The position numbers and the translations under genes are program-made. DNA of 64,000 nt from an uncultured Clostridia bacterium (lineage in GTDB: Bacteria; Bacillota; Clostridia; Oscillospirales; CAG-272), in assembly GCA_948466345.1 (NCBI GenBank), contig CAOKAC010000003.1, forward strand, positions 1-64,000, written 5' to 3'. This document shows, piece after piece, positions 27,857 to 38,100 of the stretch. The first letter of the stretch is position 1; each line of letters begins with the position of its first letter. The notes below the pieces were generated by a model. The model searched no databases and had not been told where the DNA came from. It worked only from the letters and a program-made list of their open reading frames with translations.

Positions 27857-29059
27857 TTACTGCAGAATTTCGGAAACAACGCCGGAACCAACGGTTCTGC
27901 CGCCTTCACGGATAGCAAAACGAAGACCCTTTTCAATAGCGATAGGGGTGATCAGTTCTACAGTCATGTCAACGTGGTCGCCGGGGCGGCACATGTCAAC
28001 GTCAGCGGGAAGGCTGATTGTACCAGTAACGTCGGTAGTTCTGAAGTAGAACTGCGGTCTGTAACCAGCGAAGAAGGGCTTCTGACGGCCACCTTCTTTT
28101 TCAGTCAGAACGTAAACCTGGCCAACAAACTTTGTGTGAGGATTGATGGAACCGGGTTTGCAGAGAACCTGACCACGCTCGATTTCGTTTTTAGCAACAC
28201 CACGGAGCAGAGCACCGATGTTATCGCCGGCTTCAGCCTGATCCAAAAGCTTGTGGAACATTTCAACACCGGTAATAACGGTGGACTTTCTCTCTTCGCT
28301 CAGACCGATGATTTCAACAGTATCAGATACTTTAACAGTACCACGCTCAACTCTACCAGTAGCAACAGTACCACGACCGGAGATAGAGAATACGTCCTCG
28401 ACAGGCATCAAGAAGTCCAGATCAGACTTTCTTTCAGGAGTGGGGATAAATTCGTCAACAGCTTTCATCAGTTCAAAGATAGGAGCGTATGCAGCATCGC
28501 TAGCATCGTTGCCAGCTTCCAGAGCAACACGTGCGGAACCTCTGATGATGGGGGTATCATCGCCCGGGAAGTCGTACTCGTTCAACAGCTCACGAACTTC
28601 CATCTCAACCAGTTCCAGAAGCTCTTCATCGTCAACGAGGTCAGTTTTGTTCATGAATACAACGATTGCAGGAACGCCAACCTGACGAGCCAGCAGGATG
28701 TGCTCACGAGTCTGCTGCATAGGACCATCAGATGCAGCAACAACGAGAATTGCGCCGTCCATCTGTGCAGCACCGGTAATCATGTTCTTAACGTAGTCGG
28801 CGTGACCAGGGCAGTCCACGTGTGCGTAGTGACGAGCTGCAGTCTCGTACTCAACGTGTCTGGTGTTGATTGTGATACCACGTGCTCTTTCTTCGGGAGC
28901 GTTATCGATCTGGTCGTATGCCATGAATTCGATTTTGTCGTCACCCAGAGAAAGGGTCTTGGTGATCGCAGCTGTAAGAGTGGTTTTACCGTGGTCAACG
29001 TGGCCGATAGTACCAATATTGACATGGGGTTTCGTTCTTTCGAATTTTTCCTTTGCCAT
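27857..29059 (-). CDS. tuf: Translation elongation factor Tu
   Basis: The 400-aa GTPase shows GHVDHGKTT (about residues 18-26), [22 protein letters not shown] and domains 2-3 ending [12 protein letters not shown]. It carries aminoacyl-tRNA to the ribosome. The ATG at 29059 starts [11 protein letters not shown] and has GGAGG 8 nt upstream; a longer frame extension is not used. It is the last gene of the str operon. Confidence 0.99.
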   Translation of the reverse strand: MAKEKFERTKPHVNIGTIGHVDHGKTTLTAAITKTLSLGDDKIEFMAYDQIDNAPEERARGITINTRHVEYETAARHYAHVDCPGHADYVKNMITGAAQMDGAILVVAASDGPMQQTREHILLARQVGVPAIVVFMNKTDLVDDEELLELVEMEVRELLNEYDFPGDDTPIIRGSARVALEAGNDASDAAYAPIFELMKAVDEFIPTPERKSDLDFLMPVEDVFSISGRGTVATGRVERGTVKVSDTVEIIGLSEERKSTVITGVEMFHKLLDQAEAGDNIGALLRGVAKNEIERGQVLCKPGSINPHTKFVGQVYVLTEKEGGRQKPFFAGYRPQFYFRTTDVTGTISLPADVDMCRPGDHVDMTVELITPIAIEKGLRFAIREGGRTVGSGVVSEILQ

Positions 29060-29107
29060 TTTTGAATCCTCCAAAAATAATAAAATATTTAGGTTAAATT
29101 GCAGCGC

Positions 29108-31180
29108 TTATTGACGGCTGCTTGCAACTTTTTCTTGAATGCTCTTAGGAACTTCTGCAAAGTGATCAGGTTCCATTGAATACTGTCCGCGGCCCTGAGT
29201 TTTGGAACGCAGGTCGGTTGCATAACCGAACATTTCGGACAGCGGGATCATAGCGGTAATTTGCTGTGCGCCACTGATCGGTTCCATTGACTGAATCTGA
29301 CCACGGCGAGAGTTTACATCACCAATTACGTCACCCATATAATCATCGGGAGTGATAATTACCACCTTCATAATCGGCTCTGTCAAAACAGGATCTGCTT
29401 TGCGCATTGCGTCCTTGAATGCCATAGAACCGGCAATCTTAAACGCCATTTCAGAAGAGTCGACTTCGTGGTAAGAACCATCGTAGAGGTTGACTTTTAC
29501 GTCTACAACATTGTATCCGGCAAGAACACCAGATTCCATTGCACTGCGGATACCGGCATCAATTGCGGAGAAATATTCCTTCGGGATTGCGCCGCCCACA
29601 ACGGTGTTTTCAAATGCGTATCCGCTGCCTGGCTCGCCCGGCTCCACTTTAATTTTAACATGTCCGTACTGGCCTTTACCACCAGACTGACGTGCATATT
29701 TCATATCGGATTCGGAAGGACGACGAATCGTCTCTTTGTAAGCAACCTGCGGACGTCCGATATTTGCCTCTACCTTAAATTCACGCAGAAGTCTGTCTAC
29801 GATGATTTCCAGGTGCAGCTCACCCATACCTGCAATGATGGTCTGACCGGTTTCCTCGTCTGTATAAGCACGGAAAGTGGGGTCTTCCTCTGCAAGCTTG
29901 GAAAGAGCGATACCCATTTTTTCCTGTCCCGCTTTTGTTTTAGGCTCGATTGCTACGCGGATAACAGGCTCCGGAAATTCCATGGATTCCAGAATAATGG
30001 GAGCTTTTTCATCACAGAATGTATCGCCGGTGGTAGTATTTTTTACACCAACCACAGCTGCGATATCACCGGAATAACAGCGGTCGATATCCTTACGCTC
30101 GTTAGAGTGCATCTGCAGGATACGTCCCATTCTTTCACGGCCGCCCTTTGTGGAGTTGTAGCAGTATTCGCCGGCGCCTATGGTTCCGGAGTATACTCTG
30201 AAGAAGCAAAGCTTACCCACAAACGGGTCGGTCATAATCTTAAATGCAAGAGCAGAGAAGGGAGCTTCATCTGATGCAGGACGCTCGTCTTCTTCACCGC
30301 TTTCCGGATCAATTCCTTTGATTGCAGGAATATCTACCGGAGCAGGCATATAGTCGATGATTGCATCCAAAAGCTTCTGCACACCCTTGTTTCTGTAGGA
30401 AGTTCCACATACAACAGGGACGATTTTATTATCAATGGTTGCTTTACGAAGAGCTGCTTTGATTTCTTCTACGGAGAGTTCTTCACCTTCGCAGTATTTT
30501 TCAAACAGCGCTTCATCTGTTTCAGCAACAGACTCGATGAGGGCATTGTGATATTCTTCGGCCTTTTCCTTCATATCGTCCGGAATCGGCTCTACACGCA
30601 TATCTTTACCCAGATCATCGTAGTAAATGTCTGCTTCCATATTGATCAGGTCTATGATACCCTTAAAACTGTCTTCAGCACCGATTGGCAGCTGAATCGG
30701 CACAGCGTTCGCCTTAAGCCGTTCGTGCATCATATCCACAACATGGTAGAAATCTGCCCCCATGATATCCATCTTGTTGACGTATGCCATACGGGGAACC
30801 TGGTATTTGTCCGCCTGACGCCATACAGTCTCAGACTGGGGCTCGACTCCGCCTTTCGCACAGAACACGGTTACGGAGCCATCTAATACCCGCAGGGAAC
30901 GTTCCACTTCTACTGTGAAGTCAACGTGTCCGGGAGTATCAATGATATTAATTCGCGTATCTTTCCAGAAACAGGTGGTGGCGGCAGAAGTAATGGTAAT
31001 ACCACGTTCCTGCTCCTGTTCCATCCAGTCCATGGTCGCGCTTCCTTCGTGGGTTTCACCAATCTTGTGCGTTTTACCTGTGTAGAACAGGATACGCTCA
31101 GTCGTGGTGGTTTTACCCGCGTCGATGTGCGCCATAATACCGATGTTTCTGGTACGCTCGAGCGAATATTCTCTCGGCAT
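29108..31180 (-). CDS. fusA: Translation elongation factor G
   Basis: The 690-aa GTPase has [35 protein letters not shown] and the downstream domains III-V ([30 protein letters not shown]). It drives translocation. AAGGAG precedes the ATG. It follows rpsG by about 54 bp. Confidence 0.99.
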   Translation of the reverse strand: MPREYSLERTRNIGIMAHIDAGKTTTTERILFYTGKTHKIGETHEGSATMDWMEQEQERGITITSAATTCFWKDTRINIIDTPGHVDFTVEVERSLRVLDGSVTVFCAKGGVEPQSETVWRQADKYQVPRMAYVNKMDIMGADFYHVVDMMHERLKANAVPIQLPIGAEDSFKGIIDLINMEADIYYDDLGKDMRVEPIPDDMKEKAEEYHNALIESVAETDEALFEKYCEGEELSVEEIKAALRKATIDNKIVPVVCGTSYRNKGVQKLLDAIIDYMPAPVDIPAIKGIDPESGEEDERPASDEAPFSALAFKIMTDPFVGKLCFFRVYSGTIGAGEYCYNSTKGGRERMGRILQMHSNERKDIDRCYSGDIAAVVGVKNTTTGDTFCDEKAPIILESMEFPEPVIRVAIEPKTKAGQEKMGIALSKLAEEDPTFRAYTDEETGQTIIAGMGELHLEIIVDRLLREFKVEANIGRPQVAYKETIRRPSESDMKYARQSGGKGQYGHVKIKVEPGEPGSGYAFENTVVGGAIPKEYFSAIDAGIRSAMESGVLAGYNVVDVKVNLYDGSYHEVDSSEMAFKIAGSMAFKDAMRKADPVLTEPIMKVVIITPDDYMGDVIGDVNSRRGQIQSMEPISGAQQITAMIPLSEMFGYATDLRSKTQGRGQYSMEPDHFAEVPKSIQEKVASSRQ

Positions 31181-31234
31181 AAGTTACATATTCTCCTTGC
31201 TAATCTAAACAAAAGGCATAGCCCCGCGCGGGGA

Positions 31235-31705
31235 TCAATATCTGTAATGCGCGAAGGCTTTGTTCGCTTCTGCCATTCTGTGTGTTTCTTCTTTTTTCTT
31301 GAAAGCTCCGCCAGTGCTGTTCTTTGCATCGATGATCTCGCCTGCAAGACGTTCAGCCATGGTTTTTTCACCACGGTTTCTTGCAAAGTTTGTCATCCAG
31401 CGAAGACCCAAAGTGAATCTTCTTTCAGGACGAACCTCCATGGGAACCTGGTAGTTGGACCCGCCGATACGGCGTGCCTTTACCTCCAGGACCGGCATTA
31501 CGTTATCGAGAGCTTCTGTAAAAACTTCCAGGGGGTTGTTCTGCGTTTTTTCTTCTACGATGGCAAATGCCTGGTAGACGATTTTCTGCGCAACACCCTT
31601 TTTGCCGTCCAGCATAATATTATTGATCAGCTTTGTTACAAGCTTGGAATTATACAAAGGATCCGGCAAAACGTCTCTTTTAGAAATCTGACCTCTTCTC
31701 GACAC
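31235..31705 (-). CDS. rpsG: Ribosomal protein S7
   Basis: The 156-aa 30S protein has [46 protein letters not shown] and the basic C-terminus. A GTG at 31705 is the start: AAGGAGGG lies 7 nt upstream, and the family begins MSRRG or MPRKG at this point. S7 binds the 16S rRNA head and can repress the str operon. Confidence 0.98.
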   Translation of the reverse strand: MSRRGQISKRDVLPDPLYNSKLVTKLINNIMLDGKKGVAQKIVYQAFAIVEEKTQNNPLEVFTEALDNVMPVLEVKARRIGGSNYQVPMEVRPERRFTLGLRWMTNFARNRGEKTMAERLAGEIIDAKNSTGGAFKKKEETHRMAEANKAFAHYRY

Positions 31706-31856
31706 TTTTCTTCCCTCCTTCATTAAAAAATGTTATCACAGGTACTCGAAAATAGAATTCCCGACTGTGCCGGAAGGTGGCAGCTGTATATAAACATCTT
31801 TCACCTTCAGCACCAATGCTGAATTTATTTAATCGAGGAATTTTTGCGTGAGAAGA

Positions 31857-32273
31857 TTACTTCTTCTTCACACGTTTCGCACCATATTTGGAGCGAGCCT
31901 GATTACGGTTTGCTACACCCTGGGTATCCAGTGTGCCGCGGATGATATGGTAACGTACACCAGGCAGGTCACGTACACGTCCGCCGCGAATCAAAACAAC
32001 GGAGTGCTCCTGCAGGTTGTGGCCGATACCAGGAATGTAACAGGTAGCCTCCATGCTGTTGGAAAGGCGAACTTTTGCAATCTTACGAAGCGCGGAGTTC
32101 GGCTTTTTCGGAGTCGTGGTGGTTACCTTGGTGCATACGCCGCGTTTCTGCGGTGCGTGCTGGTCAACGGGCGCGTTTTTCAGCGTGTTGAAACCCTGTT
32201 GCAGAACAGGAGCTTTAGACTTATATGTCTTGTCCTTTCTGCCTTGCTTTACAAGCTGGTTAAAGGTTGGCAT
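31857..32273 (-). CDS. rpsL: Ribosomal protein S12
   Basis: The 138-aa 30S protein has [34 protein letters not shown] and [25 protein letters not shown] precedes the ATG at 32273; a longer frame is not used. Position 56 keeps Lys (E. coli Lys43). Position 101, equal to E. coli Lys88, is Arg (GGRVRDLPG), a substitution associated with streptomycin resistance elsewhere. First gene of the str operon. Confidence 0.98.
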   Translation of the reverse strand: MPTFNQLVKQGRKDKTYKSKAPVLQQGFNTLKNAPVDQHAPQKRGVCTKVTTTTPKKPNSALRKIAKVRLSNSMEATCYIPGIGHNLQEHSVVLIRGGRVRDLPGVRYHIIRGTLDTQGVANRNQARSKYGAKRVKKK

Positions 32274-32427
32274 GATCTTCCTCCTTTCAATCGGTGATGG
32301 ATGTTTATATACAATCGCAGGCGGCAAGGCGCTGCGATCATATGCAATAAATAATTATGGATATAATCGCTATATGCACAAATATTTGGGCGTACAAACA
32401 ATTATACCCTGAAAACGCGTACGATTC

Positions 32428-32456
32428 ATTATAGCAGTTTGTAATATCATTGTCAA
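32428..32456 (-). promoter_or_regulatory. str operon promoter
   Basis: Minus strand TTGACA (32456-32451), 17-bp spacer, TATAAT (32433-32428): full consensus. The leader to rpsL is ~150 nt. Confidence 0.9.
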
Positions 32457-32644
32457 TATCGCAGATAGAAATGATAAAATTTTTCTGTTTTGCACAACAC
32501 GAAATTTTATATATTCCTTATTTTTCCCAATTGGGGAAATTTTATACGATAGCAGAAGTCTTCAGTATCACCGACACCTCCCCATGTAAGAGGAGGCATG
32601 CAACATATATATGTAATGAATGTGATAACTTGTCGATAAAAATA

Positions 32645-32791
32645 GATTGACAATTGCTTTGCTGTAGAGTGCTCTGCTTTATGGGGTTACCTTTCGGGCA
32701 AAATAAAAGCCGCAGCGGAGCATGAGAGGTTGGCGCCTTTCATGTCCGAACTCAGGGTTGCACAAGACAACACCTGAGCCACTTCTGCAGC
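32645..32791 (-). ncRNA. Structured RNA copy A (6S-like candidate)
   Basis: The minus-strand promoter TTGACA (32826-32821)-17-TACACT (32803-32798) starts an RNA of ~150 nt with no coding frame. Its ends pair (TTTGCTG with CAGCAAA, AGTG with CACT). Inside are hairpins CTCAGG/CCTGAG and CATGA..AGG/CCT..TCATG capped by CGCCAA, then CCGC/GCGG, TTTTATTTTGCCCGAAAGG. Copy C at 33305-33453 has the same order, and copy B shares part of it. The end-pairing, central open region and length fit a 6S (SsrS) RNA, which binds sigma-A polymerase. That identity is a guess. Confidence 0.7.
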
Positions 32792-32797
32792 AAATTC

Positions 32798-32826
32798 AGT
32801 GTAGCATATTGAAAAATATTTGTCAA
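32798..32826 (-). promoter_or_regulatory. Promoter of RNA copy A
   Basis: TTGACA-17-TACACT on the minus strand, ending ~7 nt before the inferred RNA start. Confidence 0.8.
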
Positions 32827-32893
32827 TATAGGGTGCTTTCATAAAGCGAAAAAGTGTTTCTCAACAAAATTCCCTATATTTTTCATAAAACGG

Positions 32894-32922
32894 TTGACAT
32901 TTCCGTTATCAGCTGTTATAAT
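32894..32922 (+). promoter_or_regulatory. Consensus promoter reading antisense through RNA copy B
   Basis: TTGACA (32894-32899), 17-bp spacer, TATAAT (32917-32922) on the plus strand, a perfect consensus. The transcript would cross RNA B and stop at the terminator at 33204-33240, ~310 nt in all. No ORF with a ribosome site follows. Confidence 0.7.
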
Positions 32923-32924
32923 AA

Positions 32925-33057
32925 GGCAAATGAATATCCGTCCTTCCGGCAGGACATAAAAGTACGCCGGCAGAAATGTTGAATTGGCGTTCAACATCTC
33001 CTGATGCCTATGTGCTACAGACACATAAACACCCACCGGAGTCCCGGCACCGACGTT
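32925..33057 (-). ncRNA. Structured RNA copy B (diverged paralog)
   Basis: Minus strand promoter TTGTAA (33092-33087)-17-TATAAT (33069-33064). The RNA contains a hairpin TATGTG/CACATA, then ATGTTGAA/TTCAACAT capped by the same CGCCAA loop as copies A and C but with a different stem, then CTTTTAT and CCGGAAGGA where A/C have CTTTTAT/A and CCGAAAGG. This reads as a diverged member of the same family. The 3' end is not defined. Confidence 0.55.
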
Positions 33058-33063
33058 GATGGT

Positions 33064-33092
33064 ATTATAGCATACCTATTTCCGTTTTACAA
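33064..33092 (-). promoter_or_regulatory. Promoter of RNA copy B
   Basis: TTGTAA-17-TATAAT on the minus strand. Confidence 0.7.
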
Positions 33093-33203
33093 GAGGTGTC
33101 GAATTTTTTTTAAAAAGTATTTTAATTTTTAAAGTTTTTTGGGATTCTAAGACCTTTTTTGTAAAAAGGTTTTAGCCGCCGGAGGCAAAGCTTTCACCTA
33201 AGT

Positions 33204-33240
33204 GGGAGTATGTGTTTTGTAGCACATACTCCCTTTTTTT
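33204..33240 (+). terminator. Intrinsic terminator (plus strand)
   Basis: Stem GGGAGTATGTG/CACATACTCCC with an 8-nt loop and seven T. It would end the antisense transcript starting near 32930. The bases before it (33100-33203) are A/T-rich with a small hairpin and no gene. Confidence 0.88.
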
Positions 33241-33304
33241 ATTTTGCTGTAAAGGATGTGATGGTTTGTCAGATCCCTACCGGAGTATACATGATAAGCA
33301 AATA

Positions 33305-33453
33305 GACTGACAACTGCTTTGCTGCAAAGCACTCCATTTTAACGGAGTTATCTTTCGGGCAAAGTAAAAAGCCGCAGCGGAGCATGAGAGGTTGGCGCCT
33401 CTCATGTCCGAACTCAGGGTTGCTATAGACAACACCTAAGTCACTTCTGCGAC
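33305..33453 (-). ncRNA. Structured RNA copy C (6S-like candidate)
   Basis: Same architecture as copy A, with long identical stretches, e.g. the segment reading GCAACCCTGAGTTCGGACAT. Its main hairpin is a perfect 9-bp stem CATGAGAGG/CCTCTCATG capped by CGCCAA, whereas copy A has a mismatch there. A CTCCGT/AATGGAG-type hairpin replaces a copy-A element near the 3' end. The minus-strand promoter is at 33460-33488. No coding frame is conserved between copies, only structure, which supports an RNA. Confidence 0.72.
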
Positions 33454-33459
33454 AGAAAT

Positions 33460-33488
33460 AGTTTACCATATTTGACACAATTTGTCAA
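33460..33488 (-). promoter_or_regulatory. Promoter of RNA copy C
   Basis: TTGACA (33488-33483)-17-TAAACT (33465-33460) on the minus strand. Confidence 0.78.
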
Positions 33489-33490
33489 TA

Positions 33491-33796
33491 GGGAAGACCT
33501 ATATCGCGGCGGTGCGCTGTTAGCTTGCTGCTGTCAGTCTATTCAGATAAGTGCTGTGGGTAAATGTGTGATTGGCTGAAGTTATAACTTCAACACGCCG
33601 CATAATGCGATAGCCCACAATCCCGAGTTCTCCGCTTTCGGATCGTATTTTTGCTCCGGAAGTTAGCTTATTCGGCTGTGATGCCGTCCTTTTGGCCTTT
33701 CCCGCTATCCACCGTTTGGAGATGCGGGATCGGTGCAGGGGACGGCGGAGCCGGATTATAGATGCGCGGTATTTCTTTCACCCACCACCGGAATAC
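33491..33796. other. Hairpin-rich, GC-rich stretch of unclear nature
   Basis: About 300 bp without a standard gene. On the plus strand GCGGCGGT (33506-33513) can pair with ACCGCCGC near 33793, enclosing hairpins TGAAGTTATAACTTCA, TCCCGC/GCGGGA and GCCGTCC/GGACGGC, and a strong terminator follows. On the minus strand a 55-codon frame without ATG, containing a Pro-rich stretch, ends at 33668. A second frame overlaps it and runs on to about 33530. It could be a structured RNA or a mobile-element relic; I cannot decide. Confidence 0.4.
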
Positions 33797-33845
33797 CGCC
33801 GCAAAGTCAAGCAGTCTTTTTACTGACTGCTTGACTTTTTTATTT
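33797..33845 (+). terminator. Intrinsic terminator upstream of the 380-aa gene
   Basis: Stem AAGTCAAGCAGT/ACTGCTTGACTT with a T-rich loop and a run of six T, placed 20 bp before the start of the next gene. It implies a plus-strand transcript ending here, or attenuation of the gene. Confidence 0.85.
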
Positions 33846-33864
33846 TATAGACAGGGGAAGAAGG

Positions 33865-35007
33865 ATGAACAGAAAAAGCACAGAAGCATGCATACAAAAC
33901 TGTATAGATGTGTTGGTGAAGGCTGCAACCTACAAGGATATCAAAAAGCGTGCCGGATTGGTTGAGGGCGGCTGTTCCGCAGTGTACAAAAGTGTAAAAT
34001 CCGCCGAAAGATTCATTGCACACATCACCCGGTACGACTTCACCAATTTAAACGCCGCTGCCGTTATCTCCGCGTTCAGCAGGTATTGCGGCTGCAGCGT
34101 TGAAAAGTTCAGGGCTTGCCTCCGCACCTATATAGAGGAGCAGGAAGCATCGTTGTGGCAGGCCGTATCTATGGACGTGATTCCCACAGAAGAAGAGCTG
34201 ATTGAGTACATACTAGCCGCTCATTTAGAAGAAATTGCAGCGGGAGCGGGACAGTACGTGAACAAGCCGCCCAAGGACTTTACTGCCATGCTGTGGAAGC
34301 CTGTAATAGACCGATGGAACAGGCAATGGGAAAATGAATGTGTATTTTATGCAAAACTTTATGATATTCACAACAGGGTGGTGGAGACGTCTCCCTACGC
34401 CGCACGGGATTTTATATTGGAGTTTGCACACCGTAAGCTCTATGAAAATCCGGACCGGTACAGCAGATATGTTCTTTTTATCAAAACGCCTTTTCAGGAT
34501 GCACCCACAATCTATACGGTAGGAGGCAGTATAGGAGTAGAGCATATTTGTCGGAGCGGCGCCGAGGAATGGAAGGCGGTGTACTATGACTATATGGATC
34601 AGGAAATCGTATCCTTTACAGGGGGCGGGTACATGGATAAAAAAAGCCTGTCCCGTAATATGAGAGAGAAGGGCGCCATTTACTGTGTCCTTTGCTATCG
34701 GCATACACCGGACACGGATTTCACGGTACAGTTTTATCAATCCAACAAGTATTTCAACAGTCAGGATGCGGCTTTGGCGATTGAGGAAAGTATTATAAAC
34801 CATTACTCCTTTGAGCCGAACGTCAATGGATGTATAGAAGAGTGGAAAGCAGTTCTGTATGACGGCCAGGATCGTGCGGTTATGACATACATTAGCCATT
34901 CAAAAATGCATGAGTCGCATTTATACGAGAATATGGTAGCAAACGGGTGCAAGTATTACGTTTTGTATTATCGAAGCGGGCCGCACGAGGAGTTTACCAG
35001 GTGTTGA
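33865..35007 (+). CDS. Unrecognised 380-aa protein with two C-terminal repeats
   Basis: I do not recognise this family. The N-terminal ~110 residues look helical and could form a DNA-binding or structural bundle. The middle has a Trp-rich segment (WKPVIDRWNRQWENE). The C-terminal third holds two related units of ~55 residues: EEWKAVYYDYMDQEIVSF... and EEWKAVLYDGQDRAVMTY..., each ending in a YCVLCYRHTP / YYVLYYRSGP motif. No signal or membrane helix. Start ATG follows GGGGAAGAAGG. It lies between a terminator at its 5' side and one at its 3' side, so it may be expressed alone. Confidence 0.75.
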   Translation: MNRKSTEACIQNCIDVLVKAATYKDIKKRAGLVEGGCSAVYKSVKSAERFIAHITRYDFTNLNAAAVISAFSRYCGCSVEKFRACLRTYIEEQEASLWQAVSMDVIPTEEELIEYILAAHLEEIAAGAGQYVNKPPKDFTAMLWKPVIDRWNRQWENECVFYAKLYDIHNRVVETSPYAARDFILEFAHRKLYENPDRYSRYVLFIKTPFQDAPTIYTVGGSIGVEHICRSGAEEWKAVYYDYMDQEIVSFTGGGYMDKKSLSRNMREKGAIYCVLCYRHTPDTDFTVQFYQSNKYFNSQDAALAIEESIINHYSFEPNVNGCIEEWKAVLYDGQDRAVMTYISHSKMHESHLYENMVANGCKYYVLYYRSGPHEEFTRC

Positions 35008-35040
35008 CCTGGAGGAATCCTAAAAAGGTGGGAAATAAAA

Positions 35041-35083
35041 GAATCCGGAGAGCAGCGATTTCTAGCTGCTCCCCGGATTTTCT
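35041..35083. terminator. Bidirectional terminator between the 380-aa gene and rpoC
   Basis: Stem AATCCGG..AGCAGC / GCTGCT..CCGGATT with short internal loop, T run after it on the plus strand. Confidence 0.8.
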
Positions 35084-35106
35084 GTAATCAGGAGAGTGGA
35101 TATTTA

Positions 35107-38100
35107 TTATAAGCTTGTATCATCTTCCGACAGTTCATCGTCAAAATCGTCGGTGTAAAGCTCGCTTATATCGATTTCCACATCATCGTCCTCAGAATAT
35201 TCTTCACCATCGCTGTCGAGTTCCCCATCGTCCAGCAAATCGTCGCTATATTCTTCCGCAACGCCGCCTACAAGCAAGTCGTCATCTTCTTCCAGCAAAT
35301 CGTCGTCTTCCATAGAAATAGAAGCAAAGTTTTTGTAAAACTCTTCGTCTGCGGCAGTATTGATTTTCTCGACCTCAACATTGCGGTAGCAGGGCATACC
35401 GGTACCTGCAGGAATCAGCTTACCGATCAGAACGTTTTCCTTCAGGCCCATCAAGTGGTCTACCTTACCCTTGATGGCGGCTTCTGTCAGAACCTTGGTG
35501 GTTTCCTGGAAGGACGCTGCCGACAGGAAGGACTCTGTCTGCAAAGATGCTTTTGTAATACCCAGAAGGACAGGTTCTGCGGTAGCCACCTGCAGATCCC
35601 GTTCGCCTGCGTCGATGCGTGCCTGAATTTCTCTATTTGCATCCAGAAAATCGTTCTTTTCTACATTGATGCCGGGGAGCATTTCTGTGCTGCCTGGATC
35701 ATCGATGCGCATTTTACGGGTCATCTGACGGGCGATTACCTCGATGTGCTTATCATTGATGCCGATACTCTGACTGCTGTAAACCTTCTGTACTTCCAGA
35801 ATGATATAGTCATACACTGCATCGATACCATTGATTCGCAGAATGTCGGCCGGATTTTTATATCCTACGGTCAGCTCCTGACCGGCAGAAACCATATCGC
35901 CTTCGCTGACAATAATGCTTGTTCCATAGGGAATCGGGTATTCCTTTTCCTCGCCGGTTTCCGGGTTATGAATGATGACATTGTGGGTTTTCTTTACATC
36001 ACGGATGGAAACCGTACCGGCAAAGTCTGCCACAATAGAAGTTTTCTTAGGCTTTCTGGCTTCAAACAATTCTTCAACGCGGGGCAGACCCTGGGTAATA
36101 TCGCTTCCCGCAACACCTCCGGTATGGAAGGTACGCATGGTAAGCTGTGTACCAGGTTCACCGATGGACTGTGCTGCGATGATACCGACTGCCTCGCCGA
36201 TATTGACGGTGGTTGAGCTTGCCAGGTCGGCGCCGTAGCAGTGCGAACAAACGCCATGGCGCGCACCGCACTGAAGTACAGTCCGGATTTCCACGCTCTT
36301 AATACCGGCTTCTTCCACGGCTTTCGCCTGGGCTTCCGTTACCATGGTGTTGTCTTCCACGATTACTTCACCGGTTTCAGGATGAACAATATCGCCGATA
36401 ACATACCGTCCGAAAATACGGTCGCTGAGTTTTTCAATAGTTTCGTTGCCGTCTTTAATATCGGATACGACGATACCGTGGCGTGCGCCGCAATCTTCTT
36501 CCCGAATGATTACATCCTGGGATACGTCTACGAGACGTCGGGTCAGATAACCGGAGTCGGCTGTCTTCAACGCCGTATCGGACAGAGACTTACGCGCACC
36601 ACGGGCTGCCACAAAGTACTCCAGGATATTTAGTCCTTCACGGAAGTTGGATTTAATCGGCAGCTCCATGGTTTTACCAGAAGTTGCAAACATCAGTCCG
36701 CGCATACCTGCGAGCTGACGCATCTGGGTGATGTTACCACGGGCGCCGGAATCGCTCATCATTTTGATTGGGTTATAACGGTCAAAGTTGCTCTGGAGAG
36801 CAGCGACTACATCGTCTGTTGTTTGTGTCCAGGTGGCTACTACGCTTTGGTAACGCTCTGTTTCAGACAATTTACCGCGCATAAACTCTTTGTGGATTTG
36901 ATCCACTTTCTTTTCAGCTTCGGCAACCAGAGCATATTTCTCCGGCGGAATCGCCATGTCTGCAACGGAAATGGAGATTGCTGCTTTGGTAGAATACTTA
37001 TAACCCATATCCTTGATTTCGTCCAGCATTTTGGCAGTGGTTTGAAATCCATGATACTTGATGCAGCGGTCGATGATCTGGCCAAGCTGTTTGGAACCGC
37101 AGACAAAGGTTATTTCCAGATCAAAGTATTTATCAGGATCGCTTCTGTCCACATATCCCAGGTCCTGCGGAATAGGTTTGTTAAAAATAAGAAGTCCCAG
37201 TGTGGCGTCAATGACTTTGGAGAGCATCTGGCCGTCTTTTTCTTTGGTTACCCGTACCTTAATAGGTGCGTGCAGACCAATCTCGCCGTTTTCATAAGCC
37301 ATCATGGCTTCGTTGAAGTCACGGAATACCTTCCCTTCGCCCGGCTCGCCTGCACGGTCGATAGTCAGATAGAAGGAGCCCAGCACCATATCCTGGGAGG
37401 GAACTGCGATAGCGCGGCCATCCACAGGTTTCAGCAGGTTGTTGGCTGAGAGCATAAGGAAACGGGCTTCCGCCTGTGCTTCTGCAGACAAAGGTACGTG
37501 GATCGGCATTTGGTCTCCGTCAAAGTCTGCGTTAAAGGCTTTACATACCAGCGGGTGGAGTTTAATAGCGCGGCCCTCTACCAGTACCGGTTCAAATGCC
37601 TGAATAGACAGACGGTGCAGGGTAGGTGCACGGTTGAGAAGCACCGGATGGTCTTTGATTACGTTTTCCAGTGCATCCCAGACTTCCGGGCTTGCCTTTT
37701 CCACTTTCTTTTTGGCGTCTTTAATATTTGCAGCCTTCTGGGTTTCATGCAGGCGCTTCATGACAAAGGGCTTGAACAGTTCCAAAGCCATTTCTTTAGG
37801 AAGTCCGCACTGATAGATCTTTAGGGAAGGACCGACAACGATAACGGAACGGCCGGAATAGTCGACACGCTTTCCTAGGAGGTTCTGACGGAAACGCCCC
37901 TGCTTACCGCGGAGCATTTCAGATAGAGATTTCAGCGGACGGTTGTTGGGACCGGTTACCGGTTTTCCTCTGCGTCCGTTGTCGATGAGGGCGTCTACTG
38001 CTTCCTGAAGCATACGTTTTTCGTTGCGAACAATGATGTCCGGCGCACGATAATCCATCAGTCGTTTGAGACGGTTATTCCGGTTGATAACACGGCGGTA

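Noticed and set aside
27809..29065. 418-aa plus-strand frame opposite tuf
   Set aside because: It is a shadow of highly biased EF-Tu codons; no ribosome site, and its protein is unlike any family.
32839..33036. 65-aa minus-strand frame
   Set aside because: It overlaps RNA copy B, has no ribosome site, and its conservation is structural only.
33269..33478. 69-aa minus-strand frame
   Set aside because: It coincides with structured RNA copy C; the equivalent frame is not kept in copies A and B, so RNA is the better reading.
33865..35007. Treating the 380-aa gene as a phage or transposase protein
   Set aside because: No catalytic motif or inverted-repeat ends are present.
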